Shown in pieces: positions 37,309-49,691 of a DNA stretch of 64,000 nucleotides (position 1 is the first letter of the stretch; the number at the start of each line of letters is the position of its first letter). The notes beneath the pieces are model-generated. The model saw nothing but the letters and a program-made list of their open reading frames with translations. It did no database searches and was not told the origin of the DNA. This stretch comes from Oenanthe sinensis (Eukaryota; Streptophyta; Magnoliopsida; Apiales; Apiaceae). A program made the position numbers and the translations under genes. The stretch is taken from the NCBI GenBank assembly GCA_028671895.1, contig CM053802.1, positions 35,440,201 through 35,504,200 of the forward strand, read 5' to 3'.

Positions 37309-37819
37309 TGTTAGGAATGCAAACACTGATGATTGTCAGAGAATATCAGATCAGAGTTTATGCTAACGTCATCAAAGTTTATGAAGCTGTCGGACAGAGT
37401 TTATTCTAACAGAGAATGCTCAAATCAGAGAATAACAAACCGACAGAGATTAGCTTTAGAGTTTGACAGAAAAGGAAACAAACAAATCAGAGTCAGAATT
37501 GGATAGTAAGAAGGAATTCGAGTGCAAGTCTAAATTACCTTATTAAAGCTATTCTATTTCCATTCTGATTTGTAATTGTATTTGTAGCTGTGTCTATATA
37601 TACACAGAGATAGGTTATAATCAAAATACGTTTTCCCAGCATTATTTTTTTGTAACCTAGCAGCTCTTAAGAACAATATTTCTTGAGAGAGTTTTGTATT
37701 CAAGATCATTATTAATACAAAACAGCATTCCATTCTACATACTTTTGTTCATCATCGATTAGTTGGTACTATTACATTCAACCCCCCTTCTGTAATAGAT
37801 TGATTATTCTGGGAAAGAA
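37309..37819 (+). repeat. Second (3') LTR of copia C
   Basis: Matches 25928-26439 throughout, with about a dozen differences and small indels by eye. Unlike a normal 3' LTR it is followed directly by another primer site and gag rather than by flanking DNA. Confidence 0.85.
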
Positions 37820-37867
37820 TTGGTATCAAAGCAGGCAGTTAATTTCAATTCAAAAGATCAAATAATC

Positions 37868-38260
37868 ATGTCTGGTAACAAGTATGAAATCATCAAGATT
37901 TCAATATTGAAGAAGGCTGAGTACCCTACATGGAGGGTAAAGATGTTGATGTTCCTAGAAGCAACATACCCTGACTATCTGGACAGGATCAATGAAGGCC
38001 AGTATCTTCCAACAAAACTGGTACCTGCAACTGTTATAGAAGGAAGACAAGTTCCTGAATATTATACATTAAAGGATAAGAAAGAATGGACCAATGAGGA
38101 AAAGCAAGAAGTCCTCAAAGATGCCAAGGTAAGAAACATATTGCATAAAAGTCTTGACTCTGTAATGTCCAACAGGGTAATAGCATTCAAGACAGCAAAA
38201 GAAATCTGGGATGCACTAGAGGTTCAATGTCAAGAAACCAGGGAAATCAAGAAAAATAGA
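37868..38260 (+). pseudogene. Truncated second gag copy of composite C
   Basis: ATG at 37868 opens a gag N-terminus almost identical to 26489-26880 (a few substitutions, e.g. MSGNKYEIIKISILKK). It stops being gag after TCAAGAAAAATAGA at 38260, where AGTTT and AT-rich D leader resume. It is only about 130 codons and cannot encode a full Gag. Confidence 0.9.
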
Positions 38261-39030
38261 AGTTTATTTTATAAACTTAATATTAAATTTATTTTATAAA
38301 CTTTTATAAAATTTGTCTAATAAACTTTTATTAGTTTATATTATAAATTTTAATTAGTTTATTTTATAAACTTAATATTAAATTTATTTTATAAAATTCA
38401 TTTTATAACATTTTATTAGTTTATATTATAAATTTTAATTAGTTTATTTTATAAATTTTAAAAATTAAGTTTATTATAAAACTTTTTTATAAAAACGTGG
38501 TCCGTTTCAATTTTTCCGCAGCAACTTGTTAATGAGCAGAAGGTGGTCAAGTAATAAAGTGTACTGAATTTGCGCGCGTGACTGTACTGTCCGATGTGAA
38601 TTGAAACTGACGCCACTTGGATTTGTAAAGGGGAAGCACTCTTAGGGCGTCACTAATTTAAAATGCACGCGCGGGTTGCTTTGTCGAAAGAAGAATCTGG
38701 CCACTTGTTGATTTTAGTTGCGCCTGTACAGCAGTTCCGGTGTCCAGGCGCCACCAAATACTTAGGCGCCACCAACACCCAATTGTAATTTGGTACTCCG
38801 AGTTTTGTACCCTTTAATTTTTAATTTTTATTTTAGATTTATTTATTTTTCTAGAAAATTTAAAATTCTTGAAAACCAAAATTTTTCTTAAATATTAATT
38901 TACGATATTTTAATTTTTAAGAAAATTCGAAATTCTTGAAAATTAATTTATTGTTAATTTTTATTTTTGATTAATTTATTTTCTAAGAAAATTAAAAATT
39001 CGGTAAATCTAATTTTTTCTTAAATATTAA
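38261..39030 (+). mobile_element. Leader of copia D, continued
   Basis: The first 240 bases are AT-rich with internal near-repeats (TTATATTATAAATTTTAATT recurs at about 38335 and 38420). From 38580 to 38790 the sequence becomes GC-richer and holds repeated GCGCC motifs (GGCGCCACC twice, TTGCGCCTG, GACGCCACTT) of the kind also found in the D LTRs. No open frame of note. Confidence 0.65.
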
Positions 39031-42000
39031 TTTGAGGGTGCTCAAGGGTTTGTAGTTGAAGATTTTTCCGGGTATTGAAGACAATAAAAATTGACTGAAG
39101 ATTATCCAATGAATATTATTCTGGAACAGGTTGAAAAAATAGTGGTATTAATTTCCTCAGTGGTTTACTCCATAGGAGCCCACTAATATTTTAGGAGCTG
39201 CAAAAGAAGAGATTAATTTGGGTACAGTTTTTGGTTAATTTGAGTTGTATTTTTGGATGAAAAATCTAAGGGGTTTGAAGTAGTGAAAGAGAACAGACTG
39301 GACTACCTGGAATCTCTGTACAAACCTTAAAGATTATTCTACAGGGAAATTACAGGATGTTCGTGCTAACACTGCAGATCATCTGGAACGTAGGGATACA
39401 GCCAACAAGGATTTTAGGATACAACCACATTGTCTATAGAAGACCTGTATATGCTGAAGGCCTATGAACTAGAACAAGAGTTGAAGAAGATAATTTTTGG
39501 TAAAGAAGGTTGTTAGCATATCCACTGTATTTGTGACCCATGAACCAAATTTGATTGAATTCAAGGTTGAGACCTCTAAACAGAAATGAAATGATCCAAG
39601 AAGCTGAATTGAAGATGTTGTAGCTCGAGGTAGTGGTCAAGGTGTTATAAGTGAATTTGACACTTTGGAATATCTTGAGAACTGGACTGCAAGTCAAGCC
39701 TGCAGGGCAACAGGAAGTTCAGTGACATAAGATTCAGACAGAATCCCAATTCTAAATCTAAGGTCATTACCTATAGATTCTATGAAGGAGATTTTCAAGA
39801 CCAGTTCAAGAGGCGGTTACAAGACAGAGATGGTTGATTATAGAAGACAAGATCAGGGTTTGCTACACAGTTTGAAGAAGCCTGTACAAGCAAATGATGA
39901 CAGACACTGTGTTGGGTTGTAGCAGGAATCTCAAGCATTAGTGAGGATGCAACAAGGAAAAGCATATGTTGAAGTTAAATGCAGAAGCCGATTCTATCAG
40001 TGATAGTGATGAACCAAATGGATATCTGGCATCAATGACCAACACTGGAGATGAATCACTAAGCACTTCACAGGTACACATTCTAACTAGTATACATTTA
40101 TCTAATTCAGAACTGTATGATAATTAGGTATTGAAATGTTTTATATTCATGATAGCATGTTAGCATCTTAGGACTTAAATGCTTAATTGATTGCTAAGAA
40201 TTAGATTGCATGCTAGGATTCATGAGTGTAAATAAGTACATTTCATACTAGATTTTTTATGCAGTAAAATGAATATCTGGAGAATTAGATAGGGTGTTCT
40301 AGATGGTTAGGTGTATCCCTAAAACATTTGCTGGAACTTGAGTTAAATCTTCTGTGATTTAATACCTCTGCTAATGTTATGAAAATTGCTAAATAGACAA
40401 ATATGTCATAGATCAAATATTTTATATTTGTTCTTATTTTGATAAATGACTTGTTAAGTGTATATGGAATTTGATATTGCTCATAATGTTTTATTCAAAT
40501 ATTCTGCATATTCTTAAAATTGTTTACGTGCTTATTTTCACATGATTTGCTCGCACTCACATAGTTGTACTTAAATGTCATATCATATCATGTATTGCTT
40601 GTTAAGGAATAGAATACTAAAAGATGGTAGAATTATCTAAGTAGTCAGTAACATTTGTTAATTCGAGGATTAATCTAAAACTGACTTAGGTAATTAGAGA
40701 TAGTTAAAAATGTTACAACAACAGAAATGAATTAGACAGAATTAGTAATTAATTTGTTAGTTCTTCTATCCATGTGCTTTTGTGCATATTAAAGCTGTTG
40801 TTACAACTGATAATATCTCTAACCCATCTAGACTCAATTGAAATTGAGTACCAAGAAGCTTAATCATTTTTTATTGCAGAGTATGTAACAAAAGGCAAAA
40901 GTTATGTGACTTCGTGACATTTATTGTTCGAGGCACATGATTAAGATTAAAGCTTTAATATTACAGTTGGTTGAGAAAGCCTACCCAACGGTAAACTTTA
41001 AAGATGACAGCTAAGTATGTACAAGGGATCTGGCTATAATGATTTTTGGAATTGTCATCAGTGGAATCATCTTTCTTGTGCAAGGACTTAAGCACAATCT
41101 ATAGGGCACTAGGGAATTCTTTGTCAAGGGTTTTCTGGAAAAGCATTAAAAAGGGAAAGTGTTTGATCTCAAATAAGAAAGTTGGAAGCTCACTCAATTT
41201 GAGAGTGAGGAAGTTTGTTCATAGCTGACATAGATTCGATATGCAAAGGTGAAGTGAACTTTTTAGTAAAGCTTCATCAGGAAAGAGTTAGCTATGACAT
41301 AAGAAGCTCTCACACTTGGTGAAAAAGACAATGGATTCTCCGATAAAGATGAAATTGGTGAGAGGACTGCTTCTAATGGAATTCTATCCAGAAGGACATT
41401 TTGAAGTATGTCACATAGGAAGTCAATGAAAACATCACACTGAAGCAAATTATGTCATGGAAGAAATATGCTTAGTGGTGGTTAATGACAACCCTAATTT
41501 CAAGTTGGTGATGTTCGTGCATTCAACAGACAAAATGTAACAGATGGTGATTGATCACATGAGGAAGATCAAGTTGGAAGCAAAGTAAGTTGTGAGAACT
41601 TTGAAGTCAGATAGTGGAACTGAATTTCGAGAATGAAGTTCTAAATGAAGTCTGCACTGAAAAAGGTACTTTAAAGCTGAAGCAATTAACACAACATGCT
41701 GCTTTAATCAACAAGATCGTGAAAAGACTTCATATGAGTTAATGGTCAACCAGAAGTAAACATTGAAGCTCTTTCGTGTGTTTGGAGGAAATTGATATTT
41801 ATTGAAGATTTATATGAGAATCTTGGCATGTTTGAAGCTAAGGTTCATGGAACAATTTTCCTCGGCTACTCATTGAAGTCAAAAGCCTTCAGGGCTTATT
41901 TGATGTTAAAACAGAAGGTGATTAAAAGTCTGAATGTGTCGACCTACTACACCAGGCTCCCAAGAATTCAAATGAAAGACTATTCTGAATCTTTGAAGTT

Positions 42001-42803
42001 TGACATCCCGTCAGAGTCAAATTCAGATACTGATGATGGAACTGAGATTGCAGAAGGAATCAATGATAATGGTGATGATTCAGATCCTATTAGTGGAAAT
42101 GGTAGTGAATCTACACAACTCGTGAACTTTAACAGAATCCACTGAAAAGGGTGAAGGATCTTCAACACATCCTAGCAGCTTCTTAAGGGGAACAAATAAA
42201 AGAAGGATTTACTAGTCGTACTCAAAACAATGAAGATCAAAGGAATATATCAAGAACATATCTGCCAAGACAAAAGGTTTGAAGTCAAAGTCAATCCTGG
42301 AGTCTAGTTCTTAGTAAACCAGATTATTGAGTAAAGGCTTGAAGTGATAATCAAATAGAGATATAATTTTTTTGAGACCCAACAACCCAAAGAATACTGA
42401 AGATGCACTGATTGATCCAGATTGGGTGATTATAATGCAAGATGATCTCAATCAGTTCGAAGGCAGAATCTACTGAAGTTGGAACTCAGACCACTAAAGT
42501 CGAAGCTGAAATTGGTACAGTAAGGGTTCACAGAAACTGGATAGTTTTTGACATTGTTATGAGGGATGAAGCCAAACTGGTTGCTATAGGTTACTATAAA
42601 GTAGAAAGCATCGACGATGATGGAAACAGAATATTCGGGACTTTCAAGATCTAACAACAAGCACCAGAGACGTGACTTGCTCCTTTTAGGACCTAACATT
42701 TGGGCCTAACATGTTGAGCATTCAAGCATGAATATCTATCAGATGAATGTGGACAAGTGTACTCTTGAATGGTGAGTAAGAAGTTGAAGTTGATGTACAA
42801 CAT
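39031..42803 (+). pseudogene. Gag to RT of copia D, heavily decayed
   Basis: No long frame survives, but pieces align with copia E in the same order. Gag: GAACAGACTGGACTACCTGG near 39289 and GATCATCTGGAACGTAGG near 39378. Protease tail: a GLKHN-like piece near 41082. Integrase: VRGLLLMEFYP near 41360 and the short frame 41792-42145 (GTIFLGYSLKSKAFRAY). RT: DALIDPDWVIIMQDDLNQFE near 42405, then a DVK-AFLNG-like block near 42750. The part from about 40080 to 40900 is AT-rich and matches nothing I recognise. Copia A interrupts it in the RT at 42804 and the RT resumes at 51832. Confidence 0.75.
42799..42803. repeat. Target-site duplication AACAT of copia A (left)
   Basis: AACAT here and at 51832-51836 flank the element. 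Removing the element and one copy restores the D RT reading through GTACAACATTTCCTGGACTT, equivalent to the EQPPGF motif region of copia E. Confidence 0.95.
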
Positions 42804-44348
42804 TGTTGGGTTCCGAGGCATAAAACGCAGCGGATAAACGTAAATATAATGAAAAATTTCGGAACCCTAACGCAGGATCATGTATAAGATTGGACGGATT
42901 ATGGTGATAATCGAATCATACCTATTACGATCTTGAATGTCACGAACTCAACGGAGATCCTTGCTATCACGACTTGTGTCTTCTTCTCGAAAACACCTCT
43001 ATGGTATCCACACGAGCACCTTCAAGAGCGTCTCACGATCTTGATTACGGAGTGGATGTACTAGCAAACCTTTGATAATTCGAATTGTCTTCCTGCCTCT
43101 TTGCTGCCTCTTCTAGGGTTTTTCTATCAAAAAAACGTGTTCTGCCTCTTAACCCTACATTATCTATTTATAATGTTTGGTTAACAGGCCCATAGCAGCA
43201 AAACCTAACCCATGTAGGTCTAGGAAAATAATAAAACGAATTTTATTATTTAATTAATAACTAAGTCATACTTAATTATTATGGGCAGAAATACAATTCT
43301 AATTTGAATTTATATTATCTTAATTAATTAAGTCTCACTTAATTAATATAATAAAAATTCAAATAATTATCAATTAATTTAAATCTATAATTTAAATTAA
43401 CTATTCCTCTAAGTGCTCTTTGCGTGTGACCCTATAGGTTATTATTTAATTGGCAATAATTTTATTCTCCAATAAAATTATAAACAATGAGCGGCATCTA
43501 GTAATACATCATTGCTACCCAATTAAACAATAATTAAATCGTGATTCGATAAAACCTTTCGTGATTAATGTTTCCGTGTAATATAATCCTTTTAACCATA
43601 TATATTATAGATTAAACTCGAGGCATGTATTTAGTCATCCTCTTCAACATTTAATCCGGGTTTACTTGATCCATGAGTAGACTATGAAAACAAATCATTA
43701 TTTGAGCACGGCCATGCATTTTATAGTCTCACTCAATCAAGAGGCCAATAATATCTCTCCTAATTATAGGAGGGTTAAATCCTTTATCTATCATTCATAT
43801 TTCTCATACGACTCATGATATACCCGATGTCCACTTTTATCATTACCCGGTCAAAGGTAACTTTTAATGTAGTCAAAGTATATAATCCTCGTATAAAAAT
43901 ATAATGATCTCAAGTTAGAGGATCATTACACCATTATCACTGTGAGTCTTTCTTATGACTTTATTAAACTTGAAGAATCTCACTGTGGGTCTGTCCAGTA
44001 CCATGTACTCCTGCATGTACCTATGTGTTGACTTTAGTATCCCCATACTTATAACCAATGAGATGTGGTTATCTGTCAAACAACATACTAGTCTATTTAT
44101 GTATTATTATTGTCCTATAATAATAATACTCGACTAGGGACATTTAAGAATATGATATATTATATAATCTCAAGTTCAAGTCATGTACTAAACTATACAA
44201 TGTGTATCATGATTCTAAGGACATTTATTATGCTAACAAATATATCGTAGTAATTAAAGTCATAATAAATATGTTTATTGAATAATCAATTGACATAAAG
44301 GTTTATCAAAATAAACATTGTATTGCCTCTAGGGCACCTACACCAACA
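42804..44348 (-). repeat. 3' LTR of copia A
   Basis: Plus-strand edges TGTTGGGTTCCG and CCTACACCAACA give TGTTGG...CCAACA inverted ends. It abuts the polypurine tract at its right. It is 1545 bp long. Confidence 0.95.
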
Positions 44349-44362
44349 ATCTCCCACTTGCA
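44349..44362 (-). other. Polypurine tract of copia A
   Basis: On the minus strand TGCAAGTGGGAGAT lies directly between the gag-pol stop codon and the 3' LTR, with no other spacer. Confidence 0.9.
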
Positions 44363-47300
44363 CTAGAGCCAATCACCCATGTATCTAATACCCATGGAAC
44401 TAGTGTGACCGTCATGCTTCTTCTGCGATAAGCCTTTGGTCAGTGGGTCTGCAATGTTATCATTTGAGTGCACTTTACATATGTGTATGTCACCCCTTTC
44501 ATTAATCTCTCGAATGAGGTGATATCTCCTGAGTATGTGTTTGGTTCGGGAGTGAGATCTAGGTTCTTTAGCCTGTGCAATGGCTCCATTATTATCGCAG
44601 TATAGATCAATGGGATCTACGATCGATGGAACCACTCCCAAATCATTAATGAATTTTCGAATCCAAACAGCTTCCTTAGCCGCTTCACAAGCTGCAATGT
44701 ACTCAGCCTCCATTGTAGAATCAGCTACTGTTTCTTGCTTTGAACTCTTCCAACTTACAGCACCTCCGTTTAGACAAAACACAAAACCAGACTGTGATAC
44801 AGTATCATCCCTGTCTGGTTGGAAACTTGCATCGGTGTAACCTTTTACAACCAGTTTCTCCTCTCCTCCATACACCAAGAATGAATCTTTAGTCCTTTTC
44901 AAGTACTTTAGAATATTCTTGACAGCCGTCCAGTGACCTTCACCTGGATTAGATTGGTATCTGCTCGTCATGCTTAAAGCATACGAAACATCTGGGCGAG
45001 TACATACCATTGCATACATGATGGATCCAATTGCTGAGGCATATGGAACCTTACTCATGCGGTCCTTGTCATCTAATGATTTCGGACACTGATCTTTAGA
45101 GATCGTTATCCCTTGAGATACGGGGACATATCCCCTTTTTGCATTTTGCATACCAAAACGATGCAAAACCTTTTCGATGTATGTACTCTGACTTAGACCG
45201 ATCATCCTTCTAGATCTATCCCTATAGATCCTCATTCCTAGAATGTAGGATGCTTCTCCTAAGTCTTTCATAGAGAAGTTGCTCCCTAACCAAATCTTAA
45301 CAGCCTTGAGAGAAGGTATGTCATTCCCCATTAGTAGTATATCATCAACATATAGTACTATGAATGCCACATGGCTCCCACTAACCTTCTTGTAAACACA
45401 AGGTTCATCTTCGTTTTGAACAAAGCCATACTCCTTGACTGTTTCATCAAAACGGATATTCCATCTCCTAGAGGCTTGCTTCAATCCATAAATGGATCTA
45501 CGTAATTTACATACCTTGCTAACATTCCTTGGATCGACAAAACCTTCAGGTTGTGTCATGTACACATCCACATCCTCTTCAAGGATTCCGTTAAGGAAGA
45601 CTGTTTTGACATCCATTTGCCAGATTTCATAATCATGGAATGCTGCAATAGCAAGCAAAATCCTTATGGACTTGACCATAGCCACTGGTGAGAAAGTCTC
45701 ATCATAGTCAATACCATGAATTTGTCTGAAACCTTTTGCAACCAGCCTTGCATTATAGGTCTGAACATTTCCATCCATGTCAGTTTTCTTCTTGAAAACC
45801 CATTTGCACCCTATGGGTTTTACCCCTTCAGGTGGATCAACCAAGGTCCATACTCGGTTTTCGTACATGGAATCCATCTCGAATTTCATGGCTTCTAGCC
45901 ATCTCTTAGAGTCTGGACTGTTCGTAGCATCTTGGTATGTGAGAGGCTCATCTTCGTCTATGAGCATCAAATCACCACATTGAGTCAAGAGAAATCCATA
46001 TCTCTCTGGCTCATGGCGAATTCTACCAGTTCTACGAACAACCTGTGTTTGTTGAGCATTATCATTATCCTGCTCTTGTTCCACTTCAGGTTCAATGCTA
46101 TTTTGTGGTTCTCGATCTTCATCGAGGTCTATAGTTCTCCCACTGTTTCTTTTGGAAACAAAATCTCTTTCCATGAAAACAGCATCTCGAGCAATGAACA
46201 CTTTCTGCTCAGTAGGACTATAGAAATAGTACGCCTTTGTTTTCTTAGGGTATCCCACAAAATTGCACTCTTCAGATTTAGGTCCAAGCTTGTCAGATAC
46301 TTGACGCTTCACAAACGCCTTGCATCCCCAAACTTTCATAAAGCTCATGCCTGACCGTTTCTTCTCCCATATCTCATATGGAGTCTTTTGAACCTTCTTA
46401 GTAGGAACACGGTTAAGTGTGAAAGCCGCTGTTTCTAGAGCATAACCCCAGAAACTAATTGGAAGATCTGCATGACTCATCATCGATCGCACCATGTCCA
46501 ACAAGGTGCGATTTCTCCTCTCTGAAACTCCATTCCATTGAGGTGTACCTGGCGGAGTGAGTTGTGATACAATACCACACTCCTTTAAATAATCTTTAAA
46601 TTCAGTGCTCAAGTATTCTCCTCCACGATCAGATCGTAAGATTTTAATACTTGCACCTCCGCCAATTTGCTTCTCTACTTCAGCCTTGTATTCTTTGAAC
46701 TTTTCAAAAGAATCAGATTTATTCTTCATAAGATATACATATCCATATCTACTGAAATCATCAGTAAATGTTATGAAGTAGTAGTAGCCTCCTCTAGCCA
46801 TCACACGCATTGGGCCACATACATCACTATGTATTAGCTCCAAACGTTCAGTGGCCCTTTGACCCTTACCAGTGAAAGGGGCTTTAGTCATTTTACCAAG
46901 CAAACAAGATTCGCATTCTTGGTATGATTCAAAATCAAACTTATCCAAATATCCATCCTTATGTAATTTGGATATGCGTTTCTCATTTATATGGCCTAGA
47001 CGACAATGCCAGAGGTATGTTTGATTTGAGTCATTAACTTTAAGTCGTTTGTTTTCTATATTACAGACAGGATTATCTAAGTCAAGAACATATAAACCAT
47101 TAAACAAACGCGCAACACCATAGGTTAAATCATTCAAAGCAAAAGAGCAACTGTTGTCCTTTATTGTAAACGAAAAACCTTTCTTGTCCAAACAAGAAAC
47201 AGAAATAATGTTTCTGCGAATTGCAGGCACGTAATAACAATTCTCCAGTTCTAAAACTAGCCCAGAGGGCAAAGATAAATAATAGGTTCCTACAGCTAAA

Positions 47301-48328
47301 GCAGCAACTCTTGCTCCGTTGCCAACTCGTAGGTCCATTTCTCCTTTAGCCAATGTCCTACTTCTCTGCATTTCCTGCACATTTATACAAATGTGAGAAG
47401 CACATCCGGTATCCAATACCCAAGATGTAGAAATAGACAGATTGACTTCTATAACATATATACCTGAATTAGAAGCTTGCTCAGCCCTCTTCTTCTTCAG
47501 ATCCTCCAAGTAAACTGAACAGTTTCTCTTCCAGTGACCAGTTTTCTTACAGTAGTGACATTCACCCTTAGCGACCCCACCTTTAGGCTTTAAAGCCTGT
47601 TTAGGACCTGACTTTGGCTTGGGTGTAGAATCAGAACCTGTCTTCTTCTTACCCTTCCGCTTGCCTTTCCCTTTGGCCTTACCTTTATTGCCCACCATCA
47701 GCATGGGAGCGGGTTCAGCCGTCTTCATGTTGGTCTCATATGTTCTCAACATAGCCAACAATTCAGTAGGTGTTTTGTCAAATTCATTCATATTGTAGTT
47801 CATAACAAACTGAGTGAATTTGTTGTTCAAAGAATTCAAGATTAGGTCAATACCAGTTTCCGGACCAATCGGGAAACCCAAAGTATCAAGATACTCAATG
47901 TAACCAATCATCTTCAGAACATGTGGGCCAACTGGTTCACTTGCCCCTTGTTTGCAGTTAAAGAGTGACTTGCTCGTGTTGAACCTTTCTTGACGAGTTT
48001 GGCTTGCAAACATGCTTTGCAAGTGCTCATTGATAGTATATGCATCCATATGCACATGTTGTCTTTGAAGCTCAGCACTCATAGTTGCCAACATAAGACA
48101 TGCAACATCAGTTGCATCATTCTCATCCTTTGTGTGGGCCGCTCGTTCCTCAACAGTAACGCCCTCAGGAAGGGGACCTGCCGGAGGAATATCAATGACA
48201 TGAAGCTTGCGCTCCTGCCTGAGGACAATCCTCAAATTCCTCTGCCAGTCTAGGAAGTTGTTTCCTCCTGTCAGCTTATCCTTCTCAAGGACAGATCGTA
48301 CGGATAGTGTGTTTGTGTTGTTTGTCAT
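44363..48328 (-). CDS. Gag-pol polyprotein of copia A, intact
   Basis: A single frame of 1321 codons. The frame is open 28 codons further upstream, but the ATG at 48328 (MTNNTNTLSVRSVLEKDKL) starts the recognisable Gag, so I chose it. Order with rough residues: Gag core (NFLDWQRNLRIVLRQERK, 25-45), a Lys/Gly-rich basic stretch, one CCHC knuckle CHYCKKTGHWKRNC (about 256-269), protease with DTG (about 303), integrase HHCC finger (HCRLGH about 439, CESCLLGK about 480) and DDE core (HSDVCGP, LRSDRGGEY, QWNGVSERRN, 500-620), RT (KWVFKKKTDMDG about 841, YVDD about 992) and RNase H to the end (YTDASF, EAEYIA, DNNGAI). All catalytic motifs I looked for are present. The product would be cleaved by its own protease and act in virus-like particles. 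Translation would start downstream of a 1.9-kb leader. Confidence 0.96.
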   Translation of the reverse strand: MTNNTNTLSVRSVLEKDKLTGGNNFLDWQRNLRIVLRQERKLHVIDIPPAGPLPEGVTVEERAAHTKDENDATDVACLMLATMSAELQRQHVHMDAYTINEHLQSMFASQTRQERFNTSKSLFNCKQGASEPVGPHVLKMIGYIEYLDTLGFPIGPETGIDLILNSLNNKFTQFVMNYNMNEFDKTPTELLAMLRTYETNMKTAEPAPMLMVGNKGKAKGKGKRKGKKKTGSDSTPKPKSGPKQALKPKGGVAKGECHYCKKTGHWKRNCSVYLEDLKKKRAEQASNSGIYVIEVNLSISTSWVLDTGCASHICINVQEMQRSRTLAKGEMDLRVGNGARVAALAVGTYYLSLPSGLVLELENCYYVPAIRRNIISVSCLDKKGFSFTIKDNSCSFALNDLTYGVARLFNGLYVLDLDNPVCNIENKRLKVNDSNQTYLWHCRLGHINEKRISKLHKDGYLDKFDFESYQECESCLLGKMTKAPFTGKGQRATERLELIHSDVCGPMRVMARGGYYYFITFTDDFSRYGYVYLMKNKSDSFEKFKEYKAEVEKQIGGGASIKILRSDRGGEYLSTEFKDYLKECGIVSQLTPPGTPQWNGVSERRNRTLLDMVRSMMSHADLPISFWGYALETAAFTLNRVPTKKVQKTPYEIWEKKRSGMSFMKVWGCKAFVKRQVSDKLGPKSEECNFVGYPKKTKAYYFYSPTEQKVFIARDAVFMERDFVSKRNSGRTIDLDEDREPQNSIEPEVEQEQDNDNAQQTQVVRRTGRIRHEPERYGFLLTQCGDLMLIDEDEPLTYQDATNSPDSKRWLEAMKFEMDSMYENRVWTLVDPPEGVKPIGCKWVFKKKTDMDGNVQTYNARLVAKGFRQIHGIDYDETFSPVAMVKSIRILLAIAAFHDYEIWQMDVKTVFLNGILEEDVDVYMTQPEGFVDPRNVSKVCKLRRSIYGLKQASRRWNIRFDETVKEYGFVQNEDEPCVYKKVSGSHVAFIVLYVDDILLMGNDIPSLKAVKIWLGSNFSMKDLGEASYILGMRIYRDRSRRMIGLSQSTYIEKVLHRFGMQNAKRGYVPVSQGITISKDQCPKSLDDKDRMSKVPYASAIGSIMYAMVCTRPDVSYALSMTSRYQSNPGEGHWTAVKNILKYLKRTKDSFLVYGGEEKLVVKGYTDASFQPDRDDTVSQSGFVFCLNGGAVSWKSSKQETVADSTMEAEYIAACEAAKEAVWIRKFINDLGVVPSIVDPIDLYCDNNGAIAQAKEPRSHSRTKHILRRYHLIREINERGDIHICKVHSNDNIADPLTKGLSQKKHDGHTSSMGIRYMGDWL

Positions 48329-49691
48329 TATTCGGTATCTACAATGATAAAAGCACAAAATAAACATTAGATTGTCTGAGTTATTTATTATGTTCAAATG
48401 ATTATGATACATTCATAATATATCTCCCACTATTTTTATCAAATCAATAGCCCTTACTATTAATTTGGAAAGTATATCCCATAATTCTTTCTAGTGAGCC
48501 AAGATCCATATTTCGTCATGTCTTAAGTCAACCACTGGAAGTCCTTAAGAATGATTATTTAGGTAGACAACATTTGTCAATTATATCATATATAATTCTT
48601 GGATAGTTTGGTGAGCAACGATTGATCTTATCTATCTAATAGATTTTTAACCAAACTCCATGCTTCTAAGTTCATAATTGTTGAATATAACCGTTTACTT
48701 TCACCTTATTATGACGACTCAGTTAAGTTTGACCCAATGATACAACGGCCGAATATAACCGTTTATATTCGTCGCATCTCACCACGATAGATAGGAGTCC
48801 CCTGCCACTGACAGTCTTTCCCCTAATCGATCTAGGATTCGATGAGTGTTCATTCATTGGAAAGCATCCGATTAAAACTTAATATTTTGTTAAGGGGTTT
48901 AGAAAATTTACGACGATCATGATCACATCATGAAGAGATCCTCAATTTTTCCTTGAACCAAATATTTCAAATTGACATCTTAAATTGTTCATTTCCCAGG
49001 TAGATGGAGGATACCAGTGGTCACACTTAAAACCCATCAGCCTTACGAATACGCATATCCGCTTTTGACAGAAAATCCCAGTTTTAGATATCAAAAATTC
49101 ATATTTAATTCCGTGTTTTAAAATCCATATTTCATAAACACAAGAATCTCATGATCGTTCGTTTGTTAATTTTAAAATCTTAAATCGTTAAAGATTTTAT
49201 CTTGTTTAGCATGGCAAGCATGGCATGGGTGACGTATCTAATACATGCATACATCATTAATCTAATTAAAGCATGCATCTTCTACTCTACACATACATTC
49301 ATACATCAATATGTAAAGTGCAGTATGTAAACGTGCTTGGTTATGGCCCTTTTCCTATGTGATCCTTTCGAGCTAATGAAAGGATCAAAGTCAATCTATG
49401 GTGGTAAAATATAAATACAATTACATGTCTTCATTCTTCTTGTATCCATGGGTGCTTGCTTCTCTTCTTGGATCCTCCTTCAATCTTCAAGTACATTACA
49501 TGGAATAATTGAATACAATCTATACTAATGTACTTACATAAGAAAACTCGAGTTACATTCGAGGTTAAACAATTACAAGAATGAAGAAAACGACATGCAA
49601 ATCGTATTTATAAAACCAAAACCAAAAATCATTAATCTAGGGGTCCAAAGGCCATAACCAGCACCATGCTCAAGTACACAACAAAAATAAT

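Larger units (their letters stand above)
25928..38260 (+). mobile_element. Composite copia C: LTR, internal region, LTR, truncated second internal region
   Basis: A SIRE-type element of the same family as B in plus orientation: LTR (25928-26439), gag-pol, spacer, extra gene, polypurine tract, second LTR (37309-37819), then a second primer site and the first 400 bases of another gag, cut at 38260. The unit is therefore more than one element long, as produced when tandem copies share an LTR. It lies in the D leader with a possible AGTTT duplication on both sides. The two LTRs differ at roughly a dozen places in 510 bp by eye, so it is older than copia A. All long genes are broken. Confidence 0.85.

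Noticed and set aside
43955..44137. 60-codon frame repeated at 51438-51620
   Set aside because: It recurs only because both lie in the two LTRs of copia A; the two versions differ by substitutions, with no coding signal.
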